From Casp-actino8 sp044355095 (GTDB lineage Bacteria > Actinomycetota > Acidimicrobiia > Acidimicrobiales > Ilumatobacteraceae), in NCBI GenBank assembly GCA_044355095.1, contig JBIKYT010000003.1:32895-96894 (forward strand): a stretch of 64,000 nt of DNA. The letters run 5' to 3'. Position 1 is the stretch's first letter; each line of letters begins with the position of its first letter. Under the pieces are notes generated by a model, which did no database searches, was not told the DNA's origin, and saw only the letters and a program-made list of their open reading frames with translations. This document shows, piece after piece, positions 52,140-61,205 of this stretch. Made by a program: the position numbers and the translations under genes.

Positions 52140-53171
52140 ATGGCCCGCAGTAACCCGCTGGCCCTCGGGCGAGATATAGCGATCGACCTAGGAACAGCCA
52201 ACACGCTGATCTATGTGCGCGGTCAAGGCGTTGTCTTGAACGAGCCGTCGGTGGTTGCTCTTGACGTTTCTGACGGCAAGCCGGTCGCCGTTGGCCACGA
52301 GGCCAAGCGCATGATGGGGCGTACTCCAGGTCACATTCGGGCCGTGCGGCCGCTGAAAGACGGTGTGATTGCCGACTTTGATGTCTGCGAAAAAATGCTG
52401 CGTTATTTCATTCAAAAGGTTCATAGCAGTCGCTGGAGCAAGCCGCGCATGGTGATCTGCGTGCCCTCTGGCATCACTGGTGTTGAGCAGCGTGCAGTAC
52501 AGGATGCAGCCGAATATGCCGGAGCCCGTAAGCCGGTGCACATTATTGAAGAGCCAATGGCCGCGGCTATTGGCGCCGATCTTGCGGTCCATGAGCCGAG
52601 CGGCAACATGATCGTTGATATCGGTGGCGGAACCACCGAAGTCGCAGTTATTTCTCTCGGCGGCATCGTGACCGCCCAGTCATTACGTATCGCTGGTGAT
52701 GAACTTGACGAAGCGTTGTTGGCGTATCTGAAGAAAGAATTCTCATTGGCAGTGGGCGAACGCACCGCTGAAGAAATCAAAATTCAAATGGGCTCAGCGT
52801 GGCCATTTGAAGAAGAGATGACTGCCGATATTCGTGGGCGTGATCTGATTAGCGGTTTGCCCCGAACAATTTCTTTGTCAACTGATCAGGTGCGTGAAGC
52901 AATCGCCGAGCCAGTAGCTGCCATCGTTGATGCAGTTCGAACAACGCTCGACAAGACTCCGCCCGAATTAGCAGCCGACATTATGCACCAAGGAATCACG
53001 ATCACTGGCGGCGGTGCACTGCTCGCTGGAATCGATCGTCGTTTGGCGCACGAGACTGGGATGCCAATCAATATTGCGAATGATCCCTTGTATTCAGTCG
53101 TCATTGGATCAGGTCGAGCATTAGAAAATATTGAGATGATGCGCGGTCTCTTGTCGCAGAGCGACGACTAG
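52140..53171 (+). CDS. mreB: Rod shape-determining actin homologue MreB
   Basis: 343 residues with actin-fold motifs: phosphate 1 IAIDLGTANTLIY, phosphate 2 DIGGGTTEVAVISL and the adenosine loop TGGGALLAGID. AGGAGG lies 8 bp before the ATG. It is the first gene of mreBCD-PBP2-rodA, the elongasome that directs lateral wall synthesis, so the cell is expected to grow as a rod at some stage. Confidence 0.97.
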   Translation: MARSNPLALGRDIAIDLGTANTLIYVRGQGVVLNEPSVVALDVSDGKPVAVGHEAKRMMGRTPGHIRAVRPLKDGVIADFDVCEKMLRYFIQKVHSSRWSKPRMVICVPSGITGVEQRAVQDAAEYAGARKPVHIIEEPMAAAIGADLAVHEPSGNMIVDIGGGTTEVAVISLGGIVTAQSLRIAGDELDEALLAYLKKEFSLAVGERTAEEIKIQMGSAWPFEEEMTADIRGRDLISGLPRTISLSTDQVREAIAEPVAAIVDAVRTTLDKTPPELAADIMHQGITITGGGALLAGIDRRLAHETGMPINIANDPLYSVVIGSGRALENIEMMRGLLSQSDD

Positions 53172-53185
53172 GTCGAGGTCGAGTC

Positions 53186-54340
53186 ATGCCGGTTTATTCG
53201 GTGAGTCGTCGTCGGGCGATCGCTCTTTTGGCTCTGTCGTCAATTTTGCTGATCACTCTTGATATTCAGGGGAACTCGGTGGTGCAAGGGTTGCGGGGAG
53301 TCTTCGGCACGATATTTCAACCAGTGCAGAGTTCGGCGCGCGTCATAACTAGACCCCTGGAAAATACGTGGCAGGGGATCACGAATTACGGTGAACTCGA
53401 ATCTGAGAACGCCCGTTTACAAGATCAACTTGATCAACAAGAAGGTGCGTTTATTGCCGCTCTTGCAACTGTTCGCGATGCCCAAGAGTTATTGGCGTTG
53501 AACGGGATCGACAACCTCGCCGACATCTCATCGGTAACGGCGCAAGTCATCGGTGGGACTCCCTCTAACTATTCACAAACGGTGGAAATCAACCAAGGAA
53601 GTGATCGCGGTCTGCGCGTGGGTATGCCGGTCGTCAATGCGGCTGGCCTTGTGGGGCGTATCACTTGGGTTGATAATGACCGGTCATTAGTTTTGTTGGC
53701 CAACGATTCGTTGTACGCGATCCCGGTTCAAGTCGTCAACCAGCCAGACCTCGTACCTGCGACGACTACCACGACATCAACTACGACGACATCAACGACT
53801 TCGACCACCACTACTTCAACGACGACGACGACAAGTACATCACTGGCGCCAGCAGCTCCGCTAGTAACGACTGTCGTTGATCCAAATGCCGCGACAACCT
53901 CGTCATCTACCACGACGTCAACGCCTTTTGATTTTTCGGGGATTGACTTTGACGCTTTAGCCCCAACCACTACGGGCAACATTGTGACCATTGCTCCGGG
54001 AACAACAACGGGTGGTCCGACGACAACGATCAATTTGGATGATCTGCCGGTTGCCGAGACTGGAATTTTTCGAGGTCGAGGTATTGATAATGCTCCAGTT
54101 GTGGAGTTCATTGATCAAAACTCACGATTTGGTGAGGTTCAAGTCGGTGCCTTAGTGATTACCTCTGGCGGTTCGCAAAGTTTGGCTCCTCGCGGCATTG
54201 TGGTCGGGCGTGTGATCAAAATTGTTGAGCGAACGGGAACATCGGGTGCAGTTCTTGAAGTTCGTTTGACCGCCAAATTGACTGCACTTAATTTCGTTCG
54301 CGTTTTGCTGTATCAGCCAGTTGCCACGGGTATTCCATGA
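53186..54340 (+). CDS. mreC: Rod shape-determining protein MreC with long Thr/Ser-rich insert
   Basis: 384 residues, longer than the usual 280 or so. One TM helix near the N-terminus, then a coiled coil (LESENARLQDQLDQQE) and the two periplasmic beta-barrels (VNQGSDRGLRVGMPVVNAAGLVGRI, then VGALVITSGGSQSLAPRGI). Between the barrels, residues about 190-290 form a low-complexity insert rich in Thr and Ser. MreC links MreB to PBP2 outside the membrane. The stop overlaps mreD (ATGA). Confidence 0.93.
   Translation: MPVYSVSRRRAIALLALSSILLITLDIQGNSVVQGLRGVFGTIFQPVQSSARVITRPLENTWQGITNYGELESENARLQDQLDQQEGAFIAALATVRDAQELLALNGIDNLADISSVTAQVIGGTPSNYSQTVEINQGSDRGLRVGMPVVNAAGLVGRITWVDNDRSLVLLANDSLYAIPVQVVNQPDLVPATTTTTSTTTTSTTSTTTTSTTTTTSTSLAPAAPLVTTVVDPNAATTSSSTTTSTPFDFSGIDFDALAPTTTGNIVTIAPGTTTGGPTTTINLDDLPVAETGIFRGRGIDNAPVVEFIDQNSRFGEVQVGALVITSGGSQSLAPRGIVVGRVIKIVERTGTSGAVLEVRLTAKLTALNFVRVLLYQPVATGIP
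53760..53847 (+). repeat. Low-complexity ACG/ACA/TCA repeat in mreC
   Basis: An imperfect trinucleotide run of ACN and TCN codons (Thr/Ser) interrupts the two halves of mreC, with smaller Thr clusters after it to about 54,030. It is in frame. Replication slippage could change its length between strains. Confidence 0.85.
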
Positions 54341-54873
54341 TCGATTTCGTGAATAGGCCGCTGTTGCGATTGTTCTTAGTCGGACTACCAGCTTTGGCCC
54401 TTCAAACAACTTTCTTCGCTGAAGTAAAACTCTTTGGTGTGGTGCTGCAGATTATGTTGGCACTATCAATAGCCGCGGGTTTAACGGGTGGTTCCGAAAA
54501 CGGAGCACTTGCTGGATTCGTTTTTGGTTTGATGTTTGATTTGGTGTTAACAAGCCCGCTTGGGTTATCGGCTTTGGTTTTTGGGGCCGCTGGTTGGGCT
54601 GCCGGGTATTTGCATTCACGCGCGCTGGAAAATCCTAAGTGGTTGAACGCATTGGTAGTTGGTCTGATGAGCGGTCTCGCCACTTTCGTTTTACCTGTTG
54701 TCGCCAATTGGATAGGCGTTGAAGGTTGGCTGTCATCACGTTTGACTAAGGTCATCATCGTTGTTGCGCTGACGAATGCGCTTTTCAGTTTTATCGCAGT
54801 GCCGATCGCCCGCTGGTCGCTCGCAATTCGACGTAATCAACGGCTTGCACCACCATCCGAGGTGTTCTTGTGA
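54337..54873 (+). CDS. mreD: Rod shape-determining protein MreD
   Basis: 178 residues, five or six TM helices, hydrophobic throughout, overlapping mreC by 4 bp. It has the family's poor sequence conservation, and the call relies on size, topology and its place between mreC and PBP2. It completes the MreBCD complex in the membrane. Confidence 0.88.
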   Translation: MIDFVNRPLLRLFLVGLPALALQTTFFAEVKLFGVVLQIMLALSIAAGLTGGSENGALAGFVFGLMFDLVLTSPLGLSALVFGAAGWAAGYLHSRALENPKWLNALVVGLMSGLATFVLPVVANWIGVEGWLSSRLTKVIIVVALTNALFSFIAVPIARWSLAIRRNQRLAPPSEVFL

Positions 54874-54909
54874 TGGTGATGCCAATCGTTTGTGAACCTA
54901 TGTCAGGCT

Positions 54910-57120
54910 ATGTCAATGGCATCTGACAAGCGCTCAAGTCGTTTGGCGGCAATCGGTCTCGTTGCCATGTTGCTTTTTGGGGCCATGGGTATGCGCATGT
55001 GGTTCTTGCAAGTCGTTGATGCGCCAGCCCTCGAACAAAAAGTGCAGTCGAATAAAACTCGAACACAAAAATTGTTGCCCGAGCGAGGGCGAATTTTTGA
55101 CCGCTTTGGCCACATTATGGCTGATAACGAAAAGATGTTGACGGTGACCCTCTCGTGGGAAGCTCTTCGTGATCAAGCTGACCGACTTGAACTATTCGGA
55201 CGCTTGGCCCCGATTTTGCAAACGACTGTCACTGATTTAGAAACACGTTATGCCGGCCCCCTTGGTTCTGATGGTAAACCAAGGGGATCAAAATACAGTC
55301 CACTTCTTCCGTTGCCCATTAAAGAAGATGTGGGCGAAGAGACCGCGATGTATTTACTTGAGCGGAGCGAAGATTTTCCAGGAATCGATGTGACGACTGA
55401 ATGGAAGCGCGCCTACCCATACGCTCCAGTGGCTGCGCACATCCTTGGATACCTCGGTGCAATCACTGAAAACGACAGCGCGCAGTATCTTGATTTGGGC
55501 TACAACCTGAATGAACGAGTGGGTCAATTCGGAGTCGAAAAGGTCTACGAGCGTTATTTGCGTGGAACACCTGGATACGTGAAGTACGAGGTTGATTCGC
55601 GTGGGGCAATTTTGCAGGTACTTGAACGGGTTGAACCTATTGCTGGTAACGACCTGCACCTTTCGATTGATCTCAGTCTTCAGCAATTCGCCGAACAAGC
55701 GTTAGAAACTCAACTTCGTTTGCGTCGCTTCGTGGAAACCTGTCAGGCCAAAGATGCAAAACGTAAATCAGTGAAGCCACAATTTCCCGACTGTTCAAAT
55801 CTGAAGGCTCCCGCTGGTTCGGTTGTGATGATGAACTACTTCACGGGTGAAGTGATTGCTCTTGCGAGTTATCCGACTTTTGATAACCGCTGGTTCAACT
55901 CAGGAATTTCTGGAGACAAGTTTTCAGAGATCTTCCCAAAGACTGATGATCCCGATAAGTCACTTTTGGTCAATCGAGCGATTCAGGGCCAGTACAACTT
56001 GGGTTCAAGTTTCAAACCCTTCGTGGCTTATGCGGCATTAGATACGGGTCAATTGCCTGGCGGATCCGAATACCGCTATCTCGACCAAGGCGAATATCAA
56101 TTGGTGAGTATTGATAAAGAAACGTGTCAGATCATCAAGTGCATTTTCCGAAATGCTTTATGCGGTGGTGGCAACTATGCATGTCGTTACGGCAAAGTCA
56201 ATGTTGAAGAAGCATTGGCCGTTTCCTCAGACACTTTCTTTTACAAGATCGGTGAAGAGATTTTCTCAGAGCGTGGTGGTCAACCAATTTTGCAAGAGGA
56301 AGTTCGTAAATTTGGCTTCGGAAGTCAGACCGGGATTGATCTTCCTTTTGAAACAGCCGGCCGAGTACCTGACAAAGAGAGCAAAAAGAAACTGGTCGAT
56401 AGCGGCGTTTTGATGGAAGGCGAAAGTCCGAACTATTTGGTGGGAGACAACGTTCAGTTGTCAGTCGGACAAGGTCTTTTGGCGGCGTCGCCGCTGCAAT
56501 TGGCTCAAGCCTATGGAACGCTTGCGAATGGCGGAGACGTGAACCGCCCATTGATCGCCCTCGCGTTGCTCGAACCTGGCACCCCGAACTCTGATCAGGT
56601 CGGAATTGCTGATCTAACAAAATCAACGGTGGCAGTCAATCTTGGAACCACCGACACAATTCGTAGTTTGAATTTGCCCGCCGAAATTCGCGATCCGATT
56701 ATTCGGGGTTTGACTCGCGTGATTACGGGGCCTGGCGTTTTTTATGATTTCTACCACTCAACGACGGGCGAAAGATTATTTGCTAGCTATCCCTATGACG
56801 AGTTGCCCATTGCTGGAAAAACGGGCACTGCGCAAGGCGCGGCCAGCCTTCCATGGAATGACTCGTCGGCCTTTGGCGCATTTAGTCTTGATCCGTTTCA
56901 GCCCTATGTCGTGACGGCGTATTTAGAAAAAGCCGGTTACGGGTCAAAGGCGGCAGCACCTGTCGTCAAATGTATGTTCATGGCGACGATCGGCGCGGCA
57001 ACGGTAGGAGAGGTACTTCCTTCAAATCCTCTCGATATCACCGCAACCGTCGCCGCCCCCGAGCGGTCTTTGCCGAGTAATCGTTGTCTGGGTGGCGCTA
57101 CGTATGGTGGGCGTGACTGA
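54910..57120 (+). CDS. mrdA: Penicillin-binding protein 2 (elongasome transpeptidase)
   Basis: 736 residues from ATG 54910 (alternatives GTG 54892, ATG 54916). One TM helix (AAIGLVAMLLFGAMG), the pedestal dimerisation domain with PERGRIFDRFG, then the transpeptidase domain: SxxK as GSSFKPFVAY, SxD as VSSDTFFYKIG and KTG as GKTGTAQGA. Two Cys-rich insertions (CQAKDAKRKS..., CQIIKCIFRNALCGGGNYACRYG) may form disulfides. Class B PBPs crosslink new wall; RodA, encoded with a one-base overlap, is the partner polymerase. Confidence 0.95.
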   Translation: MSMASDKRSSRLAAIGLVAMLLFGAMGMRMWFLQVVDAPALEQKVQSNKTRTQKLLPERGRIFDRFGHIMADNEKMLTVTLSWEALRDQADRLELFGRLAPILQTTVTDLETRYAGPLGSDGKPRGSKYSPLLPLPIKEDVGEETAMYLLERSEDFPGIDVTTEWKRAYPYAPVAAHILGYLGAITENDSAQYLDLGYNLNERVGQFGVEKVYERYLRGTPGYVKYEVDSRGAILQVLERVEPIAGNDLHLSIDLSLQQFAEQALETQLRLRRFVETCQAKDAKRKSVKPQFPDCSNLKAPAGSVVMMNYFTGEVIALASYPTFDNRWFNSGISGDKFSEIFPKTDDPDKSLLVNRAIQGQYNLGSSFKPFVAYAALDTGQLPGGSEYRYLDQGEYQLVSIDKETCQIIKCIFRNALCGGGNYACRYGKVNVEEALAVSSDTFFYKIGEEIFSERGGQPILQEEVRKFGFGSQTGIDLPFETAGRVPDKESKKKLVDSGVLMEGESPNYLVGDNVQLSVGQGLLAASPLQLAQAYGTLANGGDVNRPLIALALLEPGTPNSDQVGIADLTKSTVAVNLGTTDTIRSLNLPAEIRDPIIRGLTRVITGPGVFYDFYHSTTGERLFASYPYDELPIAGKTGTAQGAASLPWNDSSAFGAFSLDPFQPYVVTAYLEKAGYGSKAAAPVVKCMFMATIGAATVGEVLPSNPLDITATVAAPERSLPSNRCLGGATYGGRD

Positions 57121-58295
57121 TGGTTTATCCAGTTTTGAATCGGCGCAATCAAAGTCGAAGTCAGAATCGATTTGGCAATATTCGTTCCGGTCCTGGAGAT
57201 CCGAGTCGAAACATCGACTGGACGATGTTGATACCGGTAGTTCTCTTGGGCATTATTGGCGCGTTTGCGATTTATAGCGCGACCTTTTGGAAGGTTGATT
57301 CAGATCCGTATTGGTTCACGGTGCGTCAAGTCACCTTCTTGATTGCTTCGGCAGTTGTGCTGGTCATCGTGATGGCCTTTGACTACCAAATGCTCCGTGA
57401 GCGGGCCTACTTCTTATATGGATGCTCGATCATTGCATTAATGATGGTGTTGTCGGTCGGTGCATTGAGGGGCGGAGCTCGTCTTTCTTTTGACTTTGGT
57501 CCAGTGTCATTTCAACCTGCAGAGTTCGCCAAACCAGCCGTTCTTGTCGCCTTAGCCGCGTACTTCAGCGAATCCCGTGAAGAAGTGATGAGTTACTCAA
57601 AGTTTGTCGGTGGCTTGGTGCTCGTCGGAATTCCGACCGCTCTGATTATCGTGCAACCCGACCTCGGCTCAGCCTTCGTGTTGATCGTTGGCGCTCTGGC
57701 AATTCTGGTGATGGCCGGGGCGCGACTGCGCTATTTGGCATTGATCAGTGTTTTGACAATTGCCACGGTGGCCGCTGCTGTCGTGGCTGGCATCGTTGAC
57801 CGGTATCAACTCAAGCGAATTACCGCGTTCATCAACCAAAACTCAACGGACAAAGACCTTGAGCGTTATGTCTTCCAAGTTCGTTATGCCAAGCGTGCGG
57901 TGGCCACTGGCGGCTGGTTCGGCAAGGGGTACCTCGATGCTCCGTTGACCAATGGCAAATTCATCCCAGTGCAGCAAAGTGACTTCATCTTTTCGGCGAT
58001 TGCCGAGCAATTCGGAATGATTGGTGGGGGAGTCGTTCTTGGCCTGTTCGGACTGTTGCTCTTCCGGATCTGGCGGGTCGGGCACCTCAGTAAAGACCTT
58101 TTCGGCTCATACATTTGCGCCGGCATTTTTGGGGTCATCTTGTGGCATGTTTTTCAAAACATCGGGATGACCATGGGAATCATGCCGGTCACTGGCGTGC
58201 CTTTGCCGTTTGTGAGTTATGGGGGTTCGTCGCTTCTGGCCTTCTCCATCATGATTGGTTTGGTTGAGAGTATCCACATGCGCCGGATGCGGTAG
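57120..58295 (+). CDS. rodA: RodA, SEDS-family peptidoglycan glycosyltransferase
   Basis: 391 residues with about ten TM helices. Family motifs are FDFGPVSFQPAEFAKPAV, QPDLGSAFVL and the C-terminal GVPLPFVSYGGSSLLAF. It polymerises glycan strands from lipid II with PBP2, whose stop overlaps its ATG. The N-terminus (about 30 residues) is basic and Asn/Arg-rich. A minisatellite begins two bases after the stop. Confidence 0.95.
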   Translation: MVYPVLNRRNQSRSQNRFGNIRSGPGDPSRNIDWTMLIPVVLLGIIGAFAIYSATFWKVDSDPYWFTVRQVTFLIASAVVLVIVMAFDYQMLRERAYFLYGCSIIALMMVLSVGALRGGARLSFDFGPVSFQPAEFAKPAVLVALAAYFSESREEVMSYSKFVGGLVLVGIPTALIIVQPDLGSAFVLIVGALAILVMAGARLRYLALISVLTIATVAAAVVAGIVDRYQLKRITAFINQNSTDKDLERYVFQVRYAKRAVATGGWFGKGYLDAPLTNGKFIPVQQSDFIFSAIAEQFGMIGGGVVLGLFGLLLFRIWRVGHLSKDLFGSYICAGIFGVILWHVFQNIGMTMGIMPVTGVPLPFVSYGGSSLLAFSIMIGLVESIHMRRMR

Positions 58296-58297
58296 CC

Positions 58298-58375
58298 CAA
58301 TGTATGAACTCAATGTATGAACTCAATGTATGAACTCAATGTATGAACTCAATGTATGAACTCAATGTATGAAGC
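58298..58375. repeat. Six tandem copies of a 13-bp minisatellite after rodA
   Basis: The unit CAATGTATGAACT repeats with exact 13-bp spacing from 58298, and the last copy ends GAAG. Copies are identical. The unit starts right after the rodA stop and ends about 90 bp before the radical SAM gene. It contains ATG and TGA in all registers because 13 is not a multiple of three, so it is non-coding. Confidence 0.95.
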
Positions 58376-58467
58376 GGGCAACAACAACCGCTAGGCAGAC
58401 TTATCCACAGGTCGGGTGTGGCGATAAGTGACCCGTCGTGCCGGGCTGACGGTACAATTCGCAAGTC

Positions 58468-60423
58468 ATGACATCCCTGTGGTCGCGGCTAGAACCGCTT
58501 CTTGCTCGGGTGCGCAAACCAGCCCGCTATATCGGGTGCGAAGATGGAGCGATAGTTCCTCAGCACGGCCACGGAAAGGTGGCTTGGCTCCTCGCTTACC
58601 CCGATGTGTACGAGGTCGGCCTGCCCAACCAAGGGCTGCTGATCCTGTACGAGATCCTGAATGAGCGCCCCGACGCCGTTGCCGAGCGTACCTACGCGCC
58701 CTGGGTTGATCTTGAGGCGCTCATGCGTGAGCGCGGGATTCCACTTTTTTCGGTTGACACTCATCGTGCCGCCGAGGATTTTGACATCTTGGCTTTCAAC
58801 TTGTCCTCTGAACTGGTCTTTACAAATTTGCTCAATATGGTTGATCTCGCCGGGGTTCCGGTCCGATCTGAATTACGGTCACCGACCGACCCGCTCATCA
58901 TGATCGGTGGCCATGCCGCCTTTAACCCTGAGCCCATGGCCGATTTCATAGATGTTGCGGTACTCGGTGAAGGCGAGGAAGTGATCGGTGAGATCACTGA
59001 AGTTGTTCGAGAATGGAAGGCCTCGGGTCGTACCGAAGGGTCACGCCTCGCCGTCTTGAAAGCCCTCGCACAAATTCCAGGCGTCTATGTGCCGTCGCTG
59101 TACAGCGTCGAATACGACGGTGATCACATTCGTGAGATCAAGCCGTTGTACGCCGGTGTTCCCGAGCGCGTCATGAAGCGCACGGTGTCCGATCTTGGTG
59201 ATTGGGATTACCCGCGCAATCCTCTTGCCCCGCTCACCGAAGTGGTGCACGACCGTCTTGCGGTCGAAGTTTTCCGTGGATGCACGCGCGGTTGCCGATT
59301 CTGTCAAGCCGGAATGATCACGCGACCAGTTCGTGAACGTCCCGCCGAGCAAGTTCGCTCGATGATTGTTGATGGATTGCAACGGACGGGTTATAACGAA
59401 GTCAGCCTCACATCGTTATCGACGGCTGATTTCAGTGGAATTGAATCAGTCATTACCTCAATCGTGCCTGACCCCACTGCGTGCGGTGCACCAACTGTGA
59501 GTTTGCCGTCGTTGCGCGTTGATGCCTTTACCGTTGGTCTCGCGGCCAAGGTTGCTGGTGGACGCCGGAGCGGATTGACGTTTGCTCCCGAAGCTGGAAC
59601 TTGGCGTCTGCGCACAGTGATCAACAAACTGATCACGGAAGAAGATTTGTATGGCGCTGTTGAATCAGCCTTTGCTTCGGGTTGGTCGCGGGCCAAGTTG
59701 TACTTCCTCACCGGGTTGCCTACCGAAACCGATATTGACACGCAGGGCATTATTGATTTGGCAGCTGGTTGTGTTGCTGTCGGTAAGCGTCATACCGGTC
59801 GAGCCAATGTGACAGTAAGTATTGGTGGTTTTGTACCGAAATCGCATACGCCATTTCAGTGGTTTGGGCAAAACAGCGTTCCGGAATTGCGTCGCAAAAT
59901 TGGATTAGTTCGCGATGCTGCGACGAAAACCAAGGGTGTCAATGTGAAGTGGCACGATCCATCGGCGTCGTTGGCTGAAGGTTTAGCAAGTCGTGGCGAT
60001 CGACGTATCGGAGCAGTCATTGAGCGCGTGTGGCGTGATGGTGGGGTGTTCCAAGAGTGGTCAGAGTATTTCAAACTTGATCGTTGGCTCGATGCGATGG
60101 CGGCCGAAGGATTGTCTCCCGATTTCTATATCACGCGACATCGCGACGAAAAGGAAATCTTGCCGTGGCATCACTTGTCGGCTGGTTTACATCAAGATTT
60201 CTTGTGGCAAGACTGGCGCGCATCGCTGAATGAATTCGGACTTGAAGATTGTCGTTGGACACCGTGCTACGACTGTGGCGTGTGTACTGGTGACGGCCTC
60301 GAGCACATTGTGGCCTCGCCGACTCCGCCAGCGGGCGGCAGTCAGGGGACTGGCCAGGATCTATCGCGTGGTGGGGTCACTCCTGTGACTTTGCGGAGCA
60401 AGCCCACTGTGAGCGCATCATGA
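58468..60423 (+). CDS. B12-binding-domain radical SAM protein (TIGR03960-type)
   Basis: 651 residues. An N-terminal Rossmann (B12-like) part is followed by the radical SAM core with its cluster motif CTRGCRFCQAG (about residues 272-282). Late motifs are KSHTPFQWFGQ and WTPCYDCGVC, a cysteine cluster that may hold a second Fe-S site. Its 3' end overlaps the next gene (ATGA), which encodes the DUF2344 partner; in many bacteria the two are separate genes or fused. The reaction is unknown; a role in tRNA or ribosome modification is inferred from the neighbourhood. Confidence 0.88.
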   Translation: MTSLWSRLEPLLARVRKPARYIGCEDGAIVPQHGHGKVAWLLAYPDVYEVGLPNQGLLILYEILNERPDAVAERTYAPWVDLEALMRERGIPLFSVDTHRAAEDFDILAFNLSSELVFTNLLNMVDLAGVPVRSELRSPTDPLIMIGGHAAFNPEPMADFIDVAVLGEGEEVIGEITEVVREWKASGRTEGSRLAVLKALAQIPGVYVPSLYSVEYDGDHIREIKPLYAGVPERVMKRTVSDLGDWDYPRNPLAPLTEVVHDRLAVEVFRGCTRGCRFCQAGMITRPVRERPAEQVRSMIVDGLQRTGYNEVSLTSLSTADFSGIESVITSIVPDPTACGAPTVSLPSLRVDAFTVGLAAKVAGGRRSGLTFAPEAGTWRLRTVINKLITEEDLYGAVESAFASGWSRAKLYFLTGLPTETDIDTQGIIDLAAGCVAVGKRHTGRANVTVSIGGFVPKSHTPFQWFGQNSVPELRRKIGLVRDAATKTKGVNVKWHDPSASLAEGLASRGDRRIGAVIERVWRDGGVFQEWSEYFKLDRWLDAMAAEGLSPDFYITRHRDEKEILPWHHLSAGLHQDFLWQDWRASLNEFGLEDCRWTPCYDCGVCTGDGLEHIVASPTPPAGGSQGTGQDLSRGGVTPVTLRSKPTVSAS

Positions 60424-61190
60424 AGATTCGGGTGACCTATGCAAAATTGGGCAAGATTAGGTTCACTGGTCATCGCGACGTTGCCCATATGTGGGAGCGC
60501 ACACTACGCAAAGCCGGGATTGCCGTCGCGATGTCGGTTGGGTTTACGCCTCGACCCAAAATGGCCTTTGGTTTGGCGCTTCCAACTGGCGCCGAGTCAT
60601 TGATTGAACTCATTGACATCACTCTCGATCCAGTATCGGGAGTGACCGTCGAAGATCTTGGCTCAATTGCCGAGCGGCTTTCGACGAGCTTGCCGGTGGG
60701 TATGAGCGTGACCGGCATTCGTGAATGTGCTGGCACCGAAGTTTCTTTGCAAGAAGGTGTCGTTGCAACGACATGGGTCATGCTGGTCGCAGAACCAGAA
60801 AATGGACCCGATATTGCAACGGCAATCGAGCGCGTGAACAGCAGCGCCGAGGTTCTGCTGACCCGTGAACGCAAGGGAGAAAAACACTTGGACGATATCC
60901 GCCCAGGAATTTTGGAACTCCGTTCGGCTGACGCTGAACTGATGTCATCGTTACCGGCTGACTGGATTGGTGAATCCGTCGGCCACGCAATTGTTGCAAC
61001 TCTCACCACTTCGGGTCGCGGGATTCGACCCACCGAGTTAGTCGAAGTTTTGGTACCTGACAGTGATCCGCCCGTTAATCCCTGGGATCACCTCAATCGG
61101 GTATTGCGTATCAACCAATGGATTGAGCGAGACGGTGAGCGTGTTGACGTTCTCACTGGTCGCCCTGCGCACCCTCAGGTGTGCGCATGA
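60420..61190 (+). CDS. DUF2344 (TIGR03936) radical SAM-associated protein
   Basis: 256 residues with the signature opening RVTYAKLGKIRFTGHRDVAHMWERTLRKAGIAVA, then GFTPRPKMAFGLALPTGAES. The domain always accompanies the TIGR03960 radical SAM protein, here by an overlapping start. It ends 15 bp before the RNase E/G gene. Function unknown. Confidence 0.9.
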   Translation: MKIRVTYAKLGKIRFTGHRDVAHMWERTLRKAGIAVAMSVGFTPRPKMAFGLALPTGAESLIELIDITLDPVSGVTVEDLGSIAERLSTSLPVGMSVTGIRECAGTEVSLQEGVVATTWVMLVAEPENGPDIATAIERVNSSAEVLLTRERKGEKHLDDIRPGILELRSADAELMSSLPADWIGESVGHAIVATLTTSGRGIRPTELVEVLVPDSDPPVNPWDHLNRVLRINQWIERDGERVDVLTGRPAHPQVCA

Positions 61191-61205
61191 GAAAGGAATT
61201 TCCAC

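Noticed and set aside
58298..58375. Possible iterons or CRISPR-like repeat
   Set aside because: Units are only 13 bp with no spacers, and there is no replication gene nearby; it fits a minisatellite.
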